DNA from: Hirudo medicinalis
Taxonomy: Eukaryota > Annelida > Clitellata > Hirudinida > Hirudinidae
Assembly (NCBI GenBank): GCA_011800805.1
Contig: MPNW01000078.1
Location: forward strand, 119,972 to 183,971
Direction: 5' to 3'
DNA: 64,000 nt
The number at the start of each line of letters is the position of its first letter. Within the stretch, counting starts at the first letter, position 1. Of the stretch, positions 34,803-46,088 are shown in pieces. The notes beneath the pieces are model-generated. The model searched no databases. It had not been told where the DNA came from and saw only the letters and a program-made list of their open reading frames with translations. Made by a program: the position numbers and the translations under genes.

Positions 34803-37800
34803 TCATAGTCCTAAGCGCTCCTTGAGCTTTGCTATCGTCATCGGGATGATTGGGTCCTGCTCCTCCTCGTCATACATTTCAAACTGTAAAGATACATAGC
34901 ATATTTTTATGTATTTACGGCCGTCGCGATCAACATTATGAGGTGTCATTAATGCACCAGGCACTAATTATAAATAGTTAAAAATTGTCAGAAAATATGC
35001 AAACTAAAGAGGTGATTGGATTTCCTTCTCCTAAATATGTAATGTGGTAAATGCTGGGGCCTCAAATTATGCAAACCAAATCATTCAGTCGATTCCATCT
35101 CACAATATGTTTAGCCGGAATCCCAAATTCATCACATCCTCTATTATTTATTTTTATTGTACTATTATTATTTTTTTGGTCATCAAATGCTTGAATGCTT
35201 AATAATGGCATCTCATCAATCAATGTTCACTCAAGATTGGCCCTAATGTTCAAAGTTAGGGTAAATAAATGCTTCCCAATCAAATAGTAAAGCTAACGTC
35301 TGCATCAATTGCACTCAACGACAAAAAAACATCGCCACTCACTGCTTCTCGGAACTTGTTTAAGGACTCGCGGAATTCGCCCTTCTTGCAGAGTTCCCTG
35401 GAAACACAAAGAAGATGCAATCACGACCCGTGCGCAGAATGAACTCGAGATTGTTAAACTTACTTTGCAGTTTCGAGTAGATTCACATAGGTGTTGTACA
35501 TACTTTCATCTTCCTCTTCTTCATCATCATCATCCATTTCTTTATCATCTTCATCCTCAACGTCAGCAATGCTTTTACGTGCTCCGTTGCTTCTTTTGGC
35601 ATACGAAACGCTAACTTTGACCCCATTGTCCAAGTCACCTTTCTCTTTGTCATCATTCATATCTTTATTCTCTTCATCATCATCATCATCATCATCGCTG
35701 CTTTCAAACATTTCATCAGTCTTATTGGTACTATTCGCAGTCTCATCAATTCTGGAAGCGGTGTGCTTGCTCTTGTTTGCTTGCTTGTTTTCAGTCAGAT
35801 GAGAAACATCATCATCATCATCTGTCTCTTCATCCTCAATAGCATTGCTGCTTTCATACATTTCAGTTGTTCTGTTGGTGTAATCAGCTGTCTCATCAAC
35901 TTTGGAAGAAGTATATCTGTTACTGTCCTTTCCAGTCATATGAGAAACATCACCCTCTTCATCATCATCATCATCATCGCCATCATGGCTTATATGCATT
36001 TCATTGGTTCTGTTGGCTTGGGAATCATCACCATTACTCTTATCAACTTCCTCTTCACCAGCATCATCATAACTCCTACTTTTGTTATATTCTTCATCCT
36101 CAACAGCACTCTCTTCATCATCTTCACTAATGTGAGAAGCATCACCAATAGCACTATTGTTAGAACTCCTGACACATGTAGTGATATCATCTGTGTTGCT
36201 GGCATCATTGTTTGGTATACTCATCTGATCTTCAAATGACATTCGTTTACCTTCATCATCATCATAACCCTCTTCACTATCGTCGTTTGCTTCGCTGTGG
36301 TCACTCTCGTCATCGTCATTTTCGTTGCGAGTTTTATAGTCGTCTGGATCAACTTCATCGTCACTGCTCAACATCAAATAGCTTTCGCTCCTCCTCGTGT
36401 CGTCGTGGACCGAATCACTCCTCTGACGATCGCCAGAAGCCTCGAAGATGTCTTGGGACTGCAAGTTCTCTGCGAAGCTCGTTCGAGATTTTGAATTGCC
36501 GGTCGTGTCGGCTCGGTAATTTCCCTCCTCGGAACGGAGACCGACTCCTCGTCGTTTTTCCTCGTTTGTATTTTCAATGTAGATGTCGTCGGCCTCATCG
36601 TCATCCTCGACAACCTTAATCTCTTCATCATCGGTATCTGGTATTACTCTGACACCACTATTTCTTGATTTCTCTGAGAATCTGGATTTACTCTTTTCCT
36701 CAAACGTTGAATGCTTGTCGTCGTCATCATCATCATCATCCTCCTCCTCCTCCTTCATGCTTTTGGAGGATGTGTTGTGATGAGAATAACCCGAGACTCC
36801 GAGTCTGGAACTTCTGCTCGTTTGTAATCTTGACCTTTCACCGATATCATCCTCCTCTCCTTGACCCCTTGTAAATGACCTTCTGTTGTCCTCATCCGAC
36901 GAGGATCCGACGTTTTTGTAATGTTGTTGTTGCTGGGAGTATTTGGCTGTTTCTGTAATCAAGGGCAAGTTTTCAGTAAGGTCATTATGTTAATCGGTCT
37001 CAAAATGCTTAAAATAGGTCACCTCTCGACGAATCAAGAGAGGAGTTTTGGCTCCGATCATCCTCATCCTCGCCCTTTTCATCATGGCCATTGTTATTGT
37101 CATCGTCATCAACTCCTTTGAAGCTGTTTTGGTCTTCATCATCAGAAGGGCTGAAATGATGATAAAAACTTCCTCTTGGTGAAATTTGCATCAAGTTGTT
37201 GGTGTTTGTAATTTCACCAATTGGCGAGCATCGTTTATAAGAAGTGAAACTGATGAAAAAATTGCGAGGAGAGTAAATCAACGAAATTCTAAAAATAAAA
37301 GGCAGCTCACAATGCGTACTTCTTCCTCGGCACACTTCTGATCAGATTGTTTGGAAACTGAAGCGCAATTATAATAGTTATAATTATACTTAAAGTTGGC
37401 AAACGGATTGCTGTTTTGTTTGCTGTACGAAGCTAATAACGAGTAATTTTTCAATGACCAACCTCTCCTTCTTTGACAGACTTCTTAGGGTTAACTGCGA
37501 ACGAAAAGAATTGTCGAACTTACGCTTCGTCGAGAGAACGAATTACGACCGATTATTAATCATTAATAATGTTAATATCGAGGTCAAAAAGTCATGAAAT
37601 GGCATTCAGATGTCATCAATCAATCTGAACAAAATTATTCTCAAACAATTAGTATTTAATGGTAGCGTCTTACCGACGCACGACAAGGCTTGCGAACGAC
37701 CACAATATTATTATACCAGAATTATAGAATTATAATTATATAATTATACCTTCTGGAATAATAATAACGACAGTCGCAATTACTACAATGACATTCAAAA

Positions 37801-40800
37801 TGTGTAGGGTCGTATAATTATAATCTACTTTTATACCGTTAAAACTCAGGGCAAATGAATAGCCTCCGAGTAATTAGCATTAATTATGTTGATGAATAAA
37901 AGTTCACCTTCTCTGCATTTCCCTTCCAGGACTCCTCCCCCCACATAGTGTCCCAATTGTTGGCTCAGCAACCTGTTTTCCTCTGACTCAAGATTCAGCT
38001 TCTCCAGAGCTGGAAACCTGGAAAGTTCGAAGCACATCAATAATGCACAGATGCATGACATGGTGATAGAGGCAAGCCAGTTAAGAATCAAATTCCTAAT
38101 AGACCAGTGCCAGTTGGCCCCTCGACTGCCAATGCCCATTGTTGTGGAGCCCAGGTGGTCGGAGTCTTGGCATGCAACAATAAACTTTGTCTAATTTCAA
38201 AGTGAAATGCACTTTTCAGAGATGCATTCTTTAACCAGAAACAAATCCATGTTCGTGTTCTCGAACCTCGGCCGCAGAACCTCATTAAAATATCTTTTAA
38301 TGCGAGCATCACGATGTTGCGCATAATTTTGCTCCAATAACACGAATGCGACGTTCATTTCGACCAATGGGAACTCACGTATCCGTCCAAGTATTGACTG
38401 CTCTGGGGGGCATTCGTGTCAGCTACGTCGTCGTCGTCGTCGGCATCCTTGCTGAACAGAAGGTCGTGGTCACTGATGCCTCGAAAGTTGGCTGAAAGAT
38501 GTCAGCAACATCAATGAAGTCAAGATGTTTAGCACGACTATGCATCATCTGTTACTAATATTCAAACATCCTATTGACAGCTGTTAGGTGCCCAATGAAA
38601 AGCATTCAATCTACTGCCATTAAAAATCCCAATCTTTACGACCTTAGCTCTTGAATGAGGCTGTTATTCGTATTTAGTTGATCTTTTGACCATCGAAAAC
38701 TCACCCAGGGTGTGCAGGAAACTGATGTGATTTTCCAGGTCCTTGTTGGTGTTTCTTTTCCCCTTGAACATGACGCTCAAATTCTTCTGAGTCTCGGAGT
38801 CCTCCAGGTTGTCCAACTCAAACAATTGGAAGAGATCTTGCTTCGAAAAATGCCTGGAAGTACGAGGGAGGATTTCTGTCACTTACCGACTCACAAATTT
38901 GTTCTAAACATAATTTATGATTAAATTCTGGTTACCAATAAGTAATGCATCATAAACATGTAAATAACAGTTTAATAAATAAATTAACAACATGTATTGT
39001 AGTTTCTTTTAAATAACAAATTCAACATTGGTCATAATTATGTAATGCATCAACCAATTAATTATAAAGTATCTCCTGCAGAAAACAATCAATCCTTGGG
39101 CACTTGCTATTTATAGTCCTATCATTACATTATATCTAGAGCCCAGCTGACCTGAAAGGGTTCTTAGAGTCCTGAAGTGTCTTCTTGCAGATGGAGTCCT
39201 TGTAGACCTGCCTCCTGTAAATCTTCTCTTCCACAGTTCCGCAGGTGATGAGTCGATAAATGACCACGTCCTCCTTCTGACCGATCCTGAACGCCCTGTC
39301 GACCGCCTGGGCGTCCGTGGACGGATTCCAGCTGGGATCGTCTGCGAGGTTTCGGAAGTACGATTACGATCGGCTACGACGAGACGAGAGCCATCGAAGA
39401 TGTCGTGGCTAATACGAACACTACATCAATTCATAACATTTACATTAACATGTAACTTCTTCATGAACATGTAACACTAATGTCGAAAGGATAGGTCATT
39501 GTAGACGTCGATAAAGTACGTCGTCTTACATATTATAACTCTGTCGGCAGCGGTCAAGGTGAGACCGACTCCTCCTACTTTGGTCGTCAGAAGGAACACC
39601 TGGTACTTGTTCTTAGTCTGAAACTTGTTGATGATCTGCTGCCTCTCGGCCATCAGCCTCACCCGACCGTCCAGTCTGCAGTAGGTGTAGCCCTGGATTT
39701 TAATTTTCACGAAAATTAGCAATTTGTTGACATAATAATTTTACAATTTATTAATAAAGGAAAGAATTCGGAGAACCGGAGAGGTTATAAATACATGAGA
39801 ACATTGCTAGAATTATTCATGCTACTTTCATGCTATATTAATCCACTGCACAAATATGTTGAACATCCAGAAAGACTGAAAATAGCCTGCTTTTTTGTTA
39901 CTTAAAATGTATTTAATTTCTTTTTTTTATTACATTTAAAACAGATCGTTCGAAGGTCAAAGTTAAATGCACAACTCCTGGATGCATTCATTCCACGAGC
40001 ATCATAAATTATAATAAAATATTACGACCAATAAACGAGCATCGACGGCCCACCTTTTCCGAGATGACCTTCTCGATGATGTCGAGAATCCTCCTCGACT
40101 GAGAGAAGACGAGGCACTTGTGCTTCTCGGCCCTCAACCGGTCCAACAGCCCGAACAGGAAGCTCATCTTGCCCGCCTCTTTTGTGAGGACGTGGTTTGG
40201 AATGAACTTGATGTCGAACGTCTGTCCGTCTCCTTCGTCGTCCGAACCTTCGTCGAGGCTGATGTCAACGAACGAGGTGAGTCGAATTGTTCGACGAATT
40301 AATTACAAACTAATGTAGGCAGATAACATCTCCTTAATCTCAATTTCCAAGTCTCATTGCAAGTAACAAACAGAAGTTAGTAATGCTCCGTTACTAATGA
40401 GATACAAAAGTATCCCAAATATGTAAACAAAAATACTGCAACCGTGAAATAACAGCATTAAATGAAATCATTACGTACGTTATTATATTACGACCATCAA
40501 CTTCACCTCAATGGTCTAATTACATTAGTAATGGTTACTCGTAAGTGGTTAACCATAACAGTCGATGCCCTCATCTCCCCATTTCGATCATGTCACATCA
40601 CCGACTCACCCGTCGACGCCCTCGGAAACGCCCAACATCTTGCACTTCTGATTGGACAGAAGTCTCGGATGGTCGCAAATTTTCTTCAACATGGTCAGGG
40701 CCACCAGCGGAGATCGAGTCGTGTTCAGCAGCTGGAATTATCGACCGGTCGTTACACGAACGACTATTAGCAAATGGTTGTTAAATGATTTGCATGATAA

Positions 40801-43800
40801 TCGATGTTGCATTAGTAATGTTGCATCAGTATCGAGCTGTTTAAGTCCTAACGACATCATTAGGAGTAATTAAGATTAATATCGATGCTTGATTGTACTC
40901 GTGCAACTCACGCTTTTGACTTCGTCGGAGGTCAGGAAGGCCTTGTAAACCTTCTCCTGATCGTCCGAGACTCTGATCCAGCAGATTAAATCATTCTTCC
41001 TTGTCAACTTTGGCATCCTGAACATAAGTAATAAAACAACGATCAGGCTTAATTATGCACTAACAAACAGCCCATTAATAAGTTACGTCGATCCGAGCGT
41101 TCGTCGTTATGCAGTACGAGATAGCAATGCCATTCGTTGCTTCGACATCGAGAAGTTCGACAGCATCGACTAGTTAAACGACAACGATCGAAAAATAACT
41201 ACTCGTTCGACTGAGAATCTCCAGAAGTGTTTTCCATCTTGATGGTGTCCTTCAGTCTCCTGAGGAGGAAGGGGCTGATGAGTTCGTTCAACTGACCGCT
41301 CATCACCTCGCCCAATCTTCTCTCTTCCAACGTTGCATCTTTTTGACGGGCCTGTAGATTATACGAAAGAGGACGAGCGTTCACGTACAATTAATTTCAA
41401 TGTAAACAAATAAAAAACATACATTATTAAAACAAACAAAATTAAGGAACGACGACATCAACGAATACGTAAAGATTGAGAGTAAATGTAGTAAACGAAC
41501 TACAGGTTGCTGTTACGGTTACAATTTCAATGAAAAGCACTCGTTACCCTGACGATGGGAGTTTCAAACTTCTCGGTGAATGTTTTCAAAGTTCCGAGGA
41601 GTTGACCCTGGTGCGTCCAGTCGTACAGCGACCACAACTCCTGTCGAGCAACGACTACATAGTTTCAAGATTATCAGCCACAATTATGCTATCACATCCT
41701 ATTTAAATTTACTGATTAAAGTTATCACAGAGTGAGCTGTATTGATTTAGAACTACAATATAAACCATTAATGTCTTATTTGACCAATTATCATAAATTA
41801 TTAACAATAAACAAAAATCTCCAATTCGAGCAAAGCGAGCGAGAATGCCCTCGGTTCCCGACCTTGAGGCTGTTCATGATCGGCGTGCCCGTGAGGATGA
41901 GCCGCCGAGGACACCGCACCCCGTGGAGGCTCTTGGCGGTCTTGGTCTGATGGTTCTTTATTTTGTGCCCTTCGTCGAGGATGCAGTAATCCTGGAGTGG
42001 GATTGGATTTAATTTTGTGATGATGCTTTTAATAATTCATCTCGTAATGATAACTATTTATGCTAATTTATGCAAGTAACGATGTAATTCTAATGCTTGG
42101 ACAAGTTAGATTCAAGGCCTCAACGACACGCAAATGAAATTATGAATGAAGCAGGCTGTTTTGTTTACTCGTTTTAGTAGTTCTGTTTATTCGAGGTTTT
42201 AATTCAGAATAACTCTAAACTTTCAATTCTTTGTAAATAACAACGTTTCATCAAATAAATGAACAATTAGATATTTAAAAATAACACTTTGTAGAATTCA
42301 ATCGAAATCCGAAATGAACGATCAAAACGGACCCATCCGATTTCGCCGAGGAGATCGGAACTCGTGGTGTACGTGTTGTACGACGTGAGGCAGATGCCGC
42401 CTCTTCTCTTCATGGCATCCATGACTCGCTCCTTTTCTCTCTTCGTGCACTCGTGGAACTTTGCGACGTGCAGGCCAGGCGTCCTAATAGTAATTTAATT
42501 AATATTAAAAATTAATCATTAATTGGTACTTAATTTTGATATTATTTTAGTATTTGCACTATTATATTAGCATAGAATTTTTATGCAAGCACCAAATCAA
42601 TTGAGCAATAATAATTCATAATATTCCACGTCATATAAATCATGTTAATGAGCACCATTTGGTGAGTTCGTTTTCCCAGTTGGAGATGAGGGGAGGCGGA
42701 ACGACGACGAGCGCATTCTTGATCCTTTGGGAGTCGAACATCCCTGCCAGGAAGCTGCACACCTGGACCGTCTTTCCGAGACTGAAAGTACGAGTTGATC
42801 GAATAATATAAATTGCAAATAATATTTATTAGTAACTTAACCAAACAATTAAACATGCAAATAACAAAAATTATATTCAAAGTTACACAAACACACGATC
42901 ATAGATTCAAACGAAGTGTCATCATCGCGATTACGACTAAAGAGTTCGCCGAACGAACGATCGACGACGCGTCATTTTACCCCATGTCGTCGCCGAGGAT
43001 GCCGCCCGTCCTGCTCTTGAACAACTTGAAGAGGAACAACACCCCGTTCCTCTGGTAGTTGTAGAGTTTGTCGTAAATTCCTTTCGACAGGTAGAAGCCT
43101 TCGCCGAGATGCACCATGGACGCCCTGCTGTTACCGAGGTGGCCCTGCAGGAATTACCAATTAACGAGCTTAAATTTAATAATTAATTTATAATAATCAA
43201 ATTAATAATTAATTCTTCCTTTTATAGGAAGATGATGGCACGTCTTCACAACCTTATTGTGGGGTTATAAATGCGAGCGTGCAGTTCAAATTGAGATGCG
43301 GCACAACCCTCCTTTGTTTGAATTGTGCTTAAAGCATCTTAAATGCACACTTTAAGTAAACATAAAGCTAAGTTAGTTCGAATAATAAATTACATGCGCA
43401 GAAACTTATTGCTCAATTGCAGATTAGACTAATAAGGTCAGTCATCAGCGTTCAACAATCATTTGCAGCAAACATTTTGAAAGCACAAATCTCCAGGAAC
43501 ATAATAGTTAGTAATATTACAATGTCAAAGCAGTAACTAATGAATAAGATGAGCAAAATATGAGCACAAATACTTTTTAAATTGTCTTTAACCCTCTAAC
43601 GATATAATGGCGTCCTCGAAGATGCCCGATCGTTTTGCAAGTCGGATGATCGATGGGTTTCGTTCCTACGCTCGACAGTAACGAAAACGTTCATATATGT
43701 CCTGTTCGAAACCCTTGCACTGCTCAAAAAGCTTGCACTGCCATAGCGCCCTTGGGATGGTGCACTATATACTTCTGATGCAATGCACATGGCATTATAT

Positions 43801-44388
43801 AAATGAAGTACATTTACATATTAGAAATTATTATGCTGCAAAACAACATTTTTTTGTAAAATTGTAGTGAGTTTTTTTGTCAAGCTCCTCTGACTTTGTG
43901 ACGCATGTTGTGACATTAACATGACTAAGTTTGTTTATTCAATAAAATTTAATGTCCATCATTTAACAAGTCATTTTAACAGTTTTAGGGTCATAGATTA
44001 TTTTTCAAGTAATTTGCCAAAGAAACATTGGGGTGCATTTGCACCCCTAGACCTTAAGTGTAGGCAGTATTAAGTAGACAGTTTGAGGGTTAAACTAAGT
44101 AATTGAATATGTTTAACATTCACAAAAGCCATAAGCTTGAGTTGGCTTCACACTTACAAGATATTTCTATAAAATAGTTTTTAACATATAAGTTATCACT
44201 GCATTCCATTTACTCTTAAAAACGAATTGTACAACCTCAATTTTGTTGATGAGGTTTAATAACTTTTCATGATTTGGAGTGATTTCAAGGGCTTTTCTGT
44301 AGAGTTCCAGAGCATCTTCGAGCTCTCCTTCGTTTCTGAGCTTTTTGGCTCTGGCACATATGCCAGACCATTTGTCTTCGTCGGACAT
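34803..44388 (-). CDS. ERCC6L: ERCC6L / PICH, SNF2-family DNA translocase
   Basis: PICH resolves ultrafine DNA bridges at anaphase. Exon 1 (44388-44236) codes an N-terminal [23 protein letters not shown]. The SNF2 motor follows: [15 protein letters not shown] split by an intron (43.0/42.78 kb), motif [12 protein letters not shown] and LTGTPIMN (about 41.9 kb), PFLLRRLKD (41.25 kb), [10 protein letters not shown] (40.65 kb), [17 protein letters not shown] (40.1 kb), [20 protein letters not shown] (39.6 kb), and [20 protein letters not shown] (39.3 kb). The PICH-specific region appears as [13 protein letters not shown] (38.8 kb) and [13 protein letters not shown] (38.45 kb). Several small exons and one 1.5-kb exon (about 36953-35463) code an acidic disordered part. 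A C-terminal TPR-like segment ([20 protein letters not shown]) and the last exon ending KLKERLGL close the protein. Motif II is DEGH, not DEAH. Confidence 0.88.
35463..36953 (-). other. Acidic repeat-bearing exon of ERCC6L
   Basis: About 495 codons without a stop, rich in Asp, Glu, Ser and Lys. Three related units of roughly 40-48 residues occur at about 36022-35910, 35883-35780 and 35740-35640. The common pattern is TN(R/K)TxEM followed by an acidic run, in two units then DVSHxT, and before two of the units (D)ETAxxTN. A long open frame in an AT-rich genome, and the C-terminal position as in vertebrate PICH, support it as coding. Confidence 0.8.
43635..43828 (+). mobile_element. tRNA-derived SINE, copy 4
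   Basis: GATGGGTTTCGTTCCTACGC, CTGTTCGAAACCCTTGCACTG (box-B-like), CATAGCGCCCTTGGGATGGT, and the tail GGCATTATATAAATGAAGTA followed by CATTTACA-like repeats. In intron 1 of ERCC6L. Confidence 0.75.
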
Positions 44389-45528
44389 CGCGGAATTTGG
44401 TAACTTTAAATATGAAAAAATTTCAATTTCAATTGCGATATTCATGCTCATCCGATTCGACGAATTATAAATTAGATGAATTACAAGGATGAGCCAATAA
44501 CATGCGATAATAACGAAAACAAACCCACTCACCGAACGCGAATTAAAAAGAAAGTTGTAGCTGTCTAGTGACAATAAATATCAAATGCGTTTAAATATCC
44601 AAATTAGTGTGAGGGTAGAGAATTTATCGGCTCTGTTATTAATTCCATCAAAACAGTCGCCGATTCAAACATGAGGAAACCCGCCTCAATTAAATATGCA
44701 CGAAAATTAACAGAAAAGAACTTAATAAAATTACCTGCAACAGTATTTTTAAAACGAAAAATAGCAGAACAGCTTAAAAATAGATCACCATACTTAAATA
44801 TTTCATAAAACCCACCAAATTTAATTAACAATAAACAACACGATAAGGTTAAGCTTAGCCACGCCTTCTCGAATGTTACTGGTTGGAATGAACAATAGTT
44901 TATTTTACCTAAAGAAAATTCTTAAATAATTTAAAATTTATTTTTAAAAATAATCTTTTTAAATAAAAATTTTATACCTGCGTATACTTGAACTGTTTAA
45001 ATGTTCACCGTTGCTCGAACGACATCCCTGGGAGTGATCACATGGACATAGTCTTTTCAAAACACTATAAATTATATTAGTGCTATGCCTTGATTTCATC
45101 TTATCAAGGTGAAGCGCAAGAAATTGCTTTGCTGATGTCGTGCTCTCTTTAGCTTGTTCCCAAAGTCTTAAAGACATTTTCATCACGTTCATGAGTATAT
45201 ATAATGTTTTAAAAATCTATATATAATCTATCTAATCAATATATATATCCCCACGACTCTCTTTAAAAGACCACGAATTGGCTAGCAACCTTTTTATCTA
45301 CTCCAAGAAAGGCTTCACTTTAGCCGCTTTGTGCTAAAAAAGAAATATCACTATGTGATATAATTTAAAAAAAGATGAGCTACAGCTACAGCATAATTAT
45401 GAATTAATTGGATTGTGGAAATCGTTCACTGGATTCTATCTAATTTGTGTGTAAATGTCACATTTTAAGAAATACAAAGAAATTTCTAAGATTATTGAAG
45501 TTTTCGTATATATTAAGTATTAATAATA
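44389..45528. other. Intergenic, upstream of ERCC6L
   Basis: Contains the promoter region of ERCC6L. AT-rich, with one doubtful minus-strand ORF at 44959-45192. No repeat element is recognised. Confidence 0.45.
44959..45192 (-). CDS. Doubtful small ORF
   Basis: A 77-codon ORF starting MNVMKMSLRLWEQAKES, with a CPCDHSQGC segment near its end. Composition is more protein-like than the neighbouring chance ORFs. There is no recognisable domain, no clear poly(A) signal and no splice partner. It may be chance. Confidence 0.22.
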   Translation of the reverse strand: MNVMKMSLRLWEQAKESTTSAKQFLALHLDKMKSRHSTNIIYSVLKRLCPCDHSQGCRSSNGEHLNSSSIRRYKIFI

Positions 45529-45869
45529 ATGAGCACTCATAAATTTAAAAATATAAAGAGCTTCACTTTCGAGTTGTTCTACCTGCGGCATGTTCTCAAT
45601 AATAACAAACCCAGGTGTTGTGTTTTCGTACTTCGGAACTTATTGAAGAATGTTATTGGACCCGTCAACAATTTAACGGCACAAAAATTACGCTTAAACA
45701 AATCTTTGAATTGACCGAAGAATTTTCATACAAATATTCAGAATGCCGTCAGAAAAACAGCTATCTGGAGCAGGTTCGCCATATTATTCTTGATTCTAAA
45801 AATTCAATAAAAATAGACAATTTTAGAAAAATCGTAATAGATTCAGACATAAATTGTTGTGTAAATTAA
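45529..45869 (+). CDS. Hypothetical protein with a frame break
   Basis: Two overlapping frames look like one gene. The first (from 45529) begins MSTHKFKNIKSFTFELFYLR and is protein-like up to about 45612. The second (about 45606-45869) continues with RTSELIEECYWTRQQF, then IFELTEEFSYKYSECRQKN, to a stop at 45867. A single-base change near 45605-45615 would join them into about 112 residues. Composition is Glu/Lys/Tyr/Phe-rich and helical. I do not recognise the family. It could instead be an exon pair or chance ORFs. It lies 220 bp before the first visible PALS2-like exon and may belong to that 5' end. Confidence 0.4.
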
Positions 45870-46088
45870 TTCATTTAACCAATCCTTGAAAATTCAGAAA
45901 GAGTTTTCGGATAAAGTACAAAAAAGCATGACAGATTTCAATCAACTAAGAATTGAATAAATAGAAATGACCCTTAACATCAGATCAGTAAATTATAAGA
46001 TCTTTGAACTTCTAAGTGCTTTGTAGGGTGGGATGGATTTTGTAGGTTTCAATCCACTGACAAGATTAGTTTTTCGAATTGTTTTCAG

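Noticed and set aside
35763..36239. Long plus-strand ORFs opposite the acidic ERCC6L exon
   Set aside because: Shadows of the low-complexity Asp/Ser codons on the coding strand.
44604..44831. Minus-strand ORF upstream of ERCC6L
   Set aside because: Phe/Ile-rich chance frame in AT-rich DNA with no splice or domain support.
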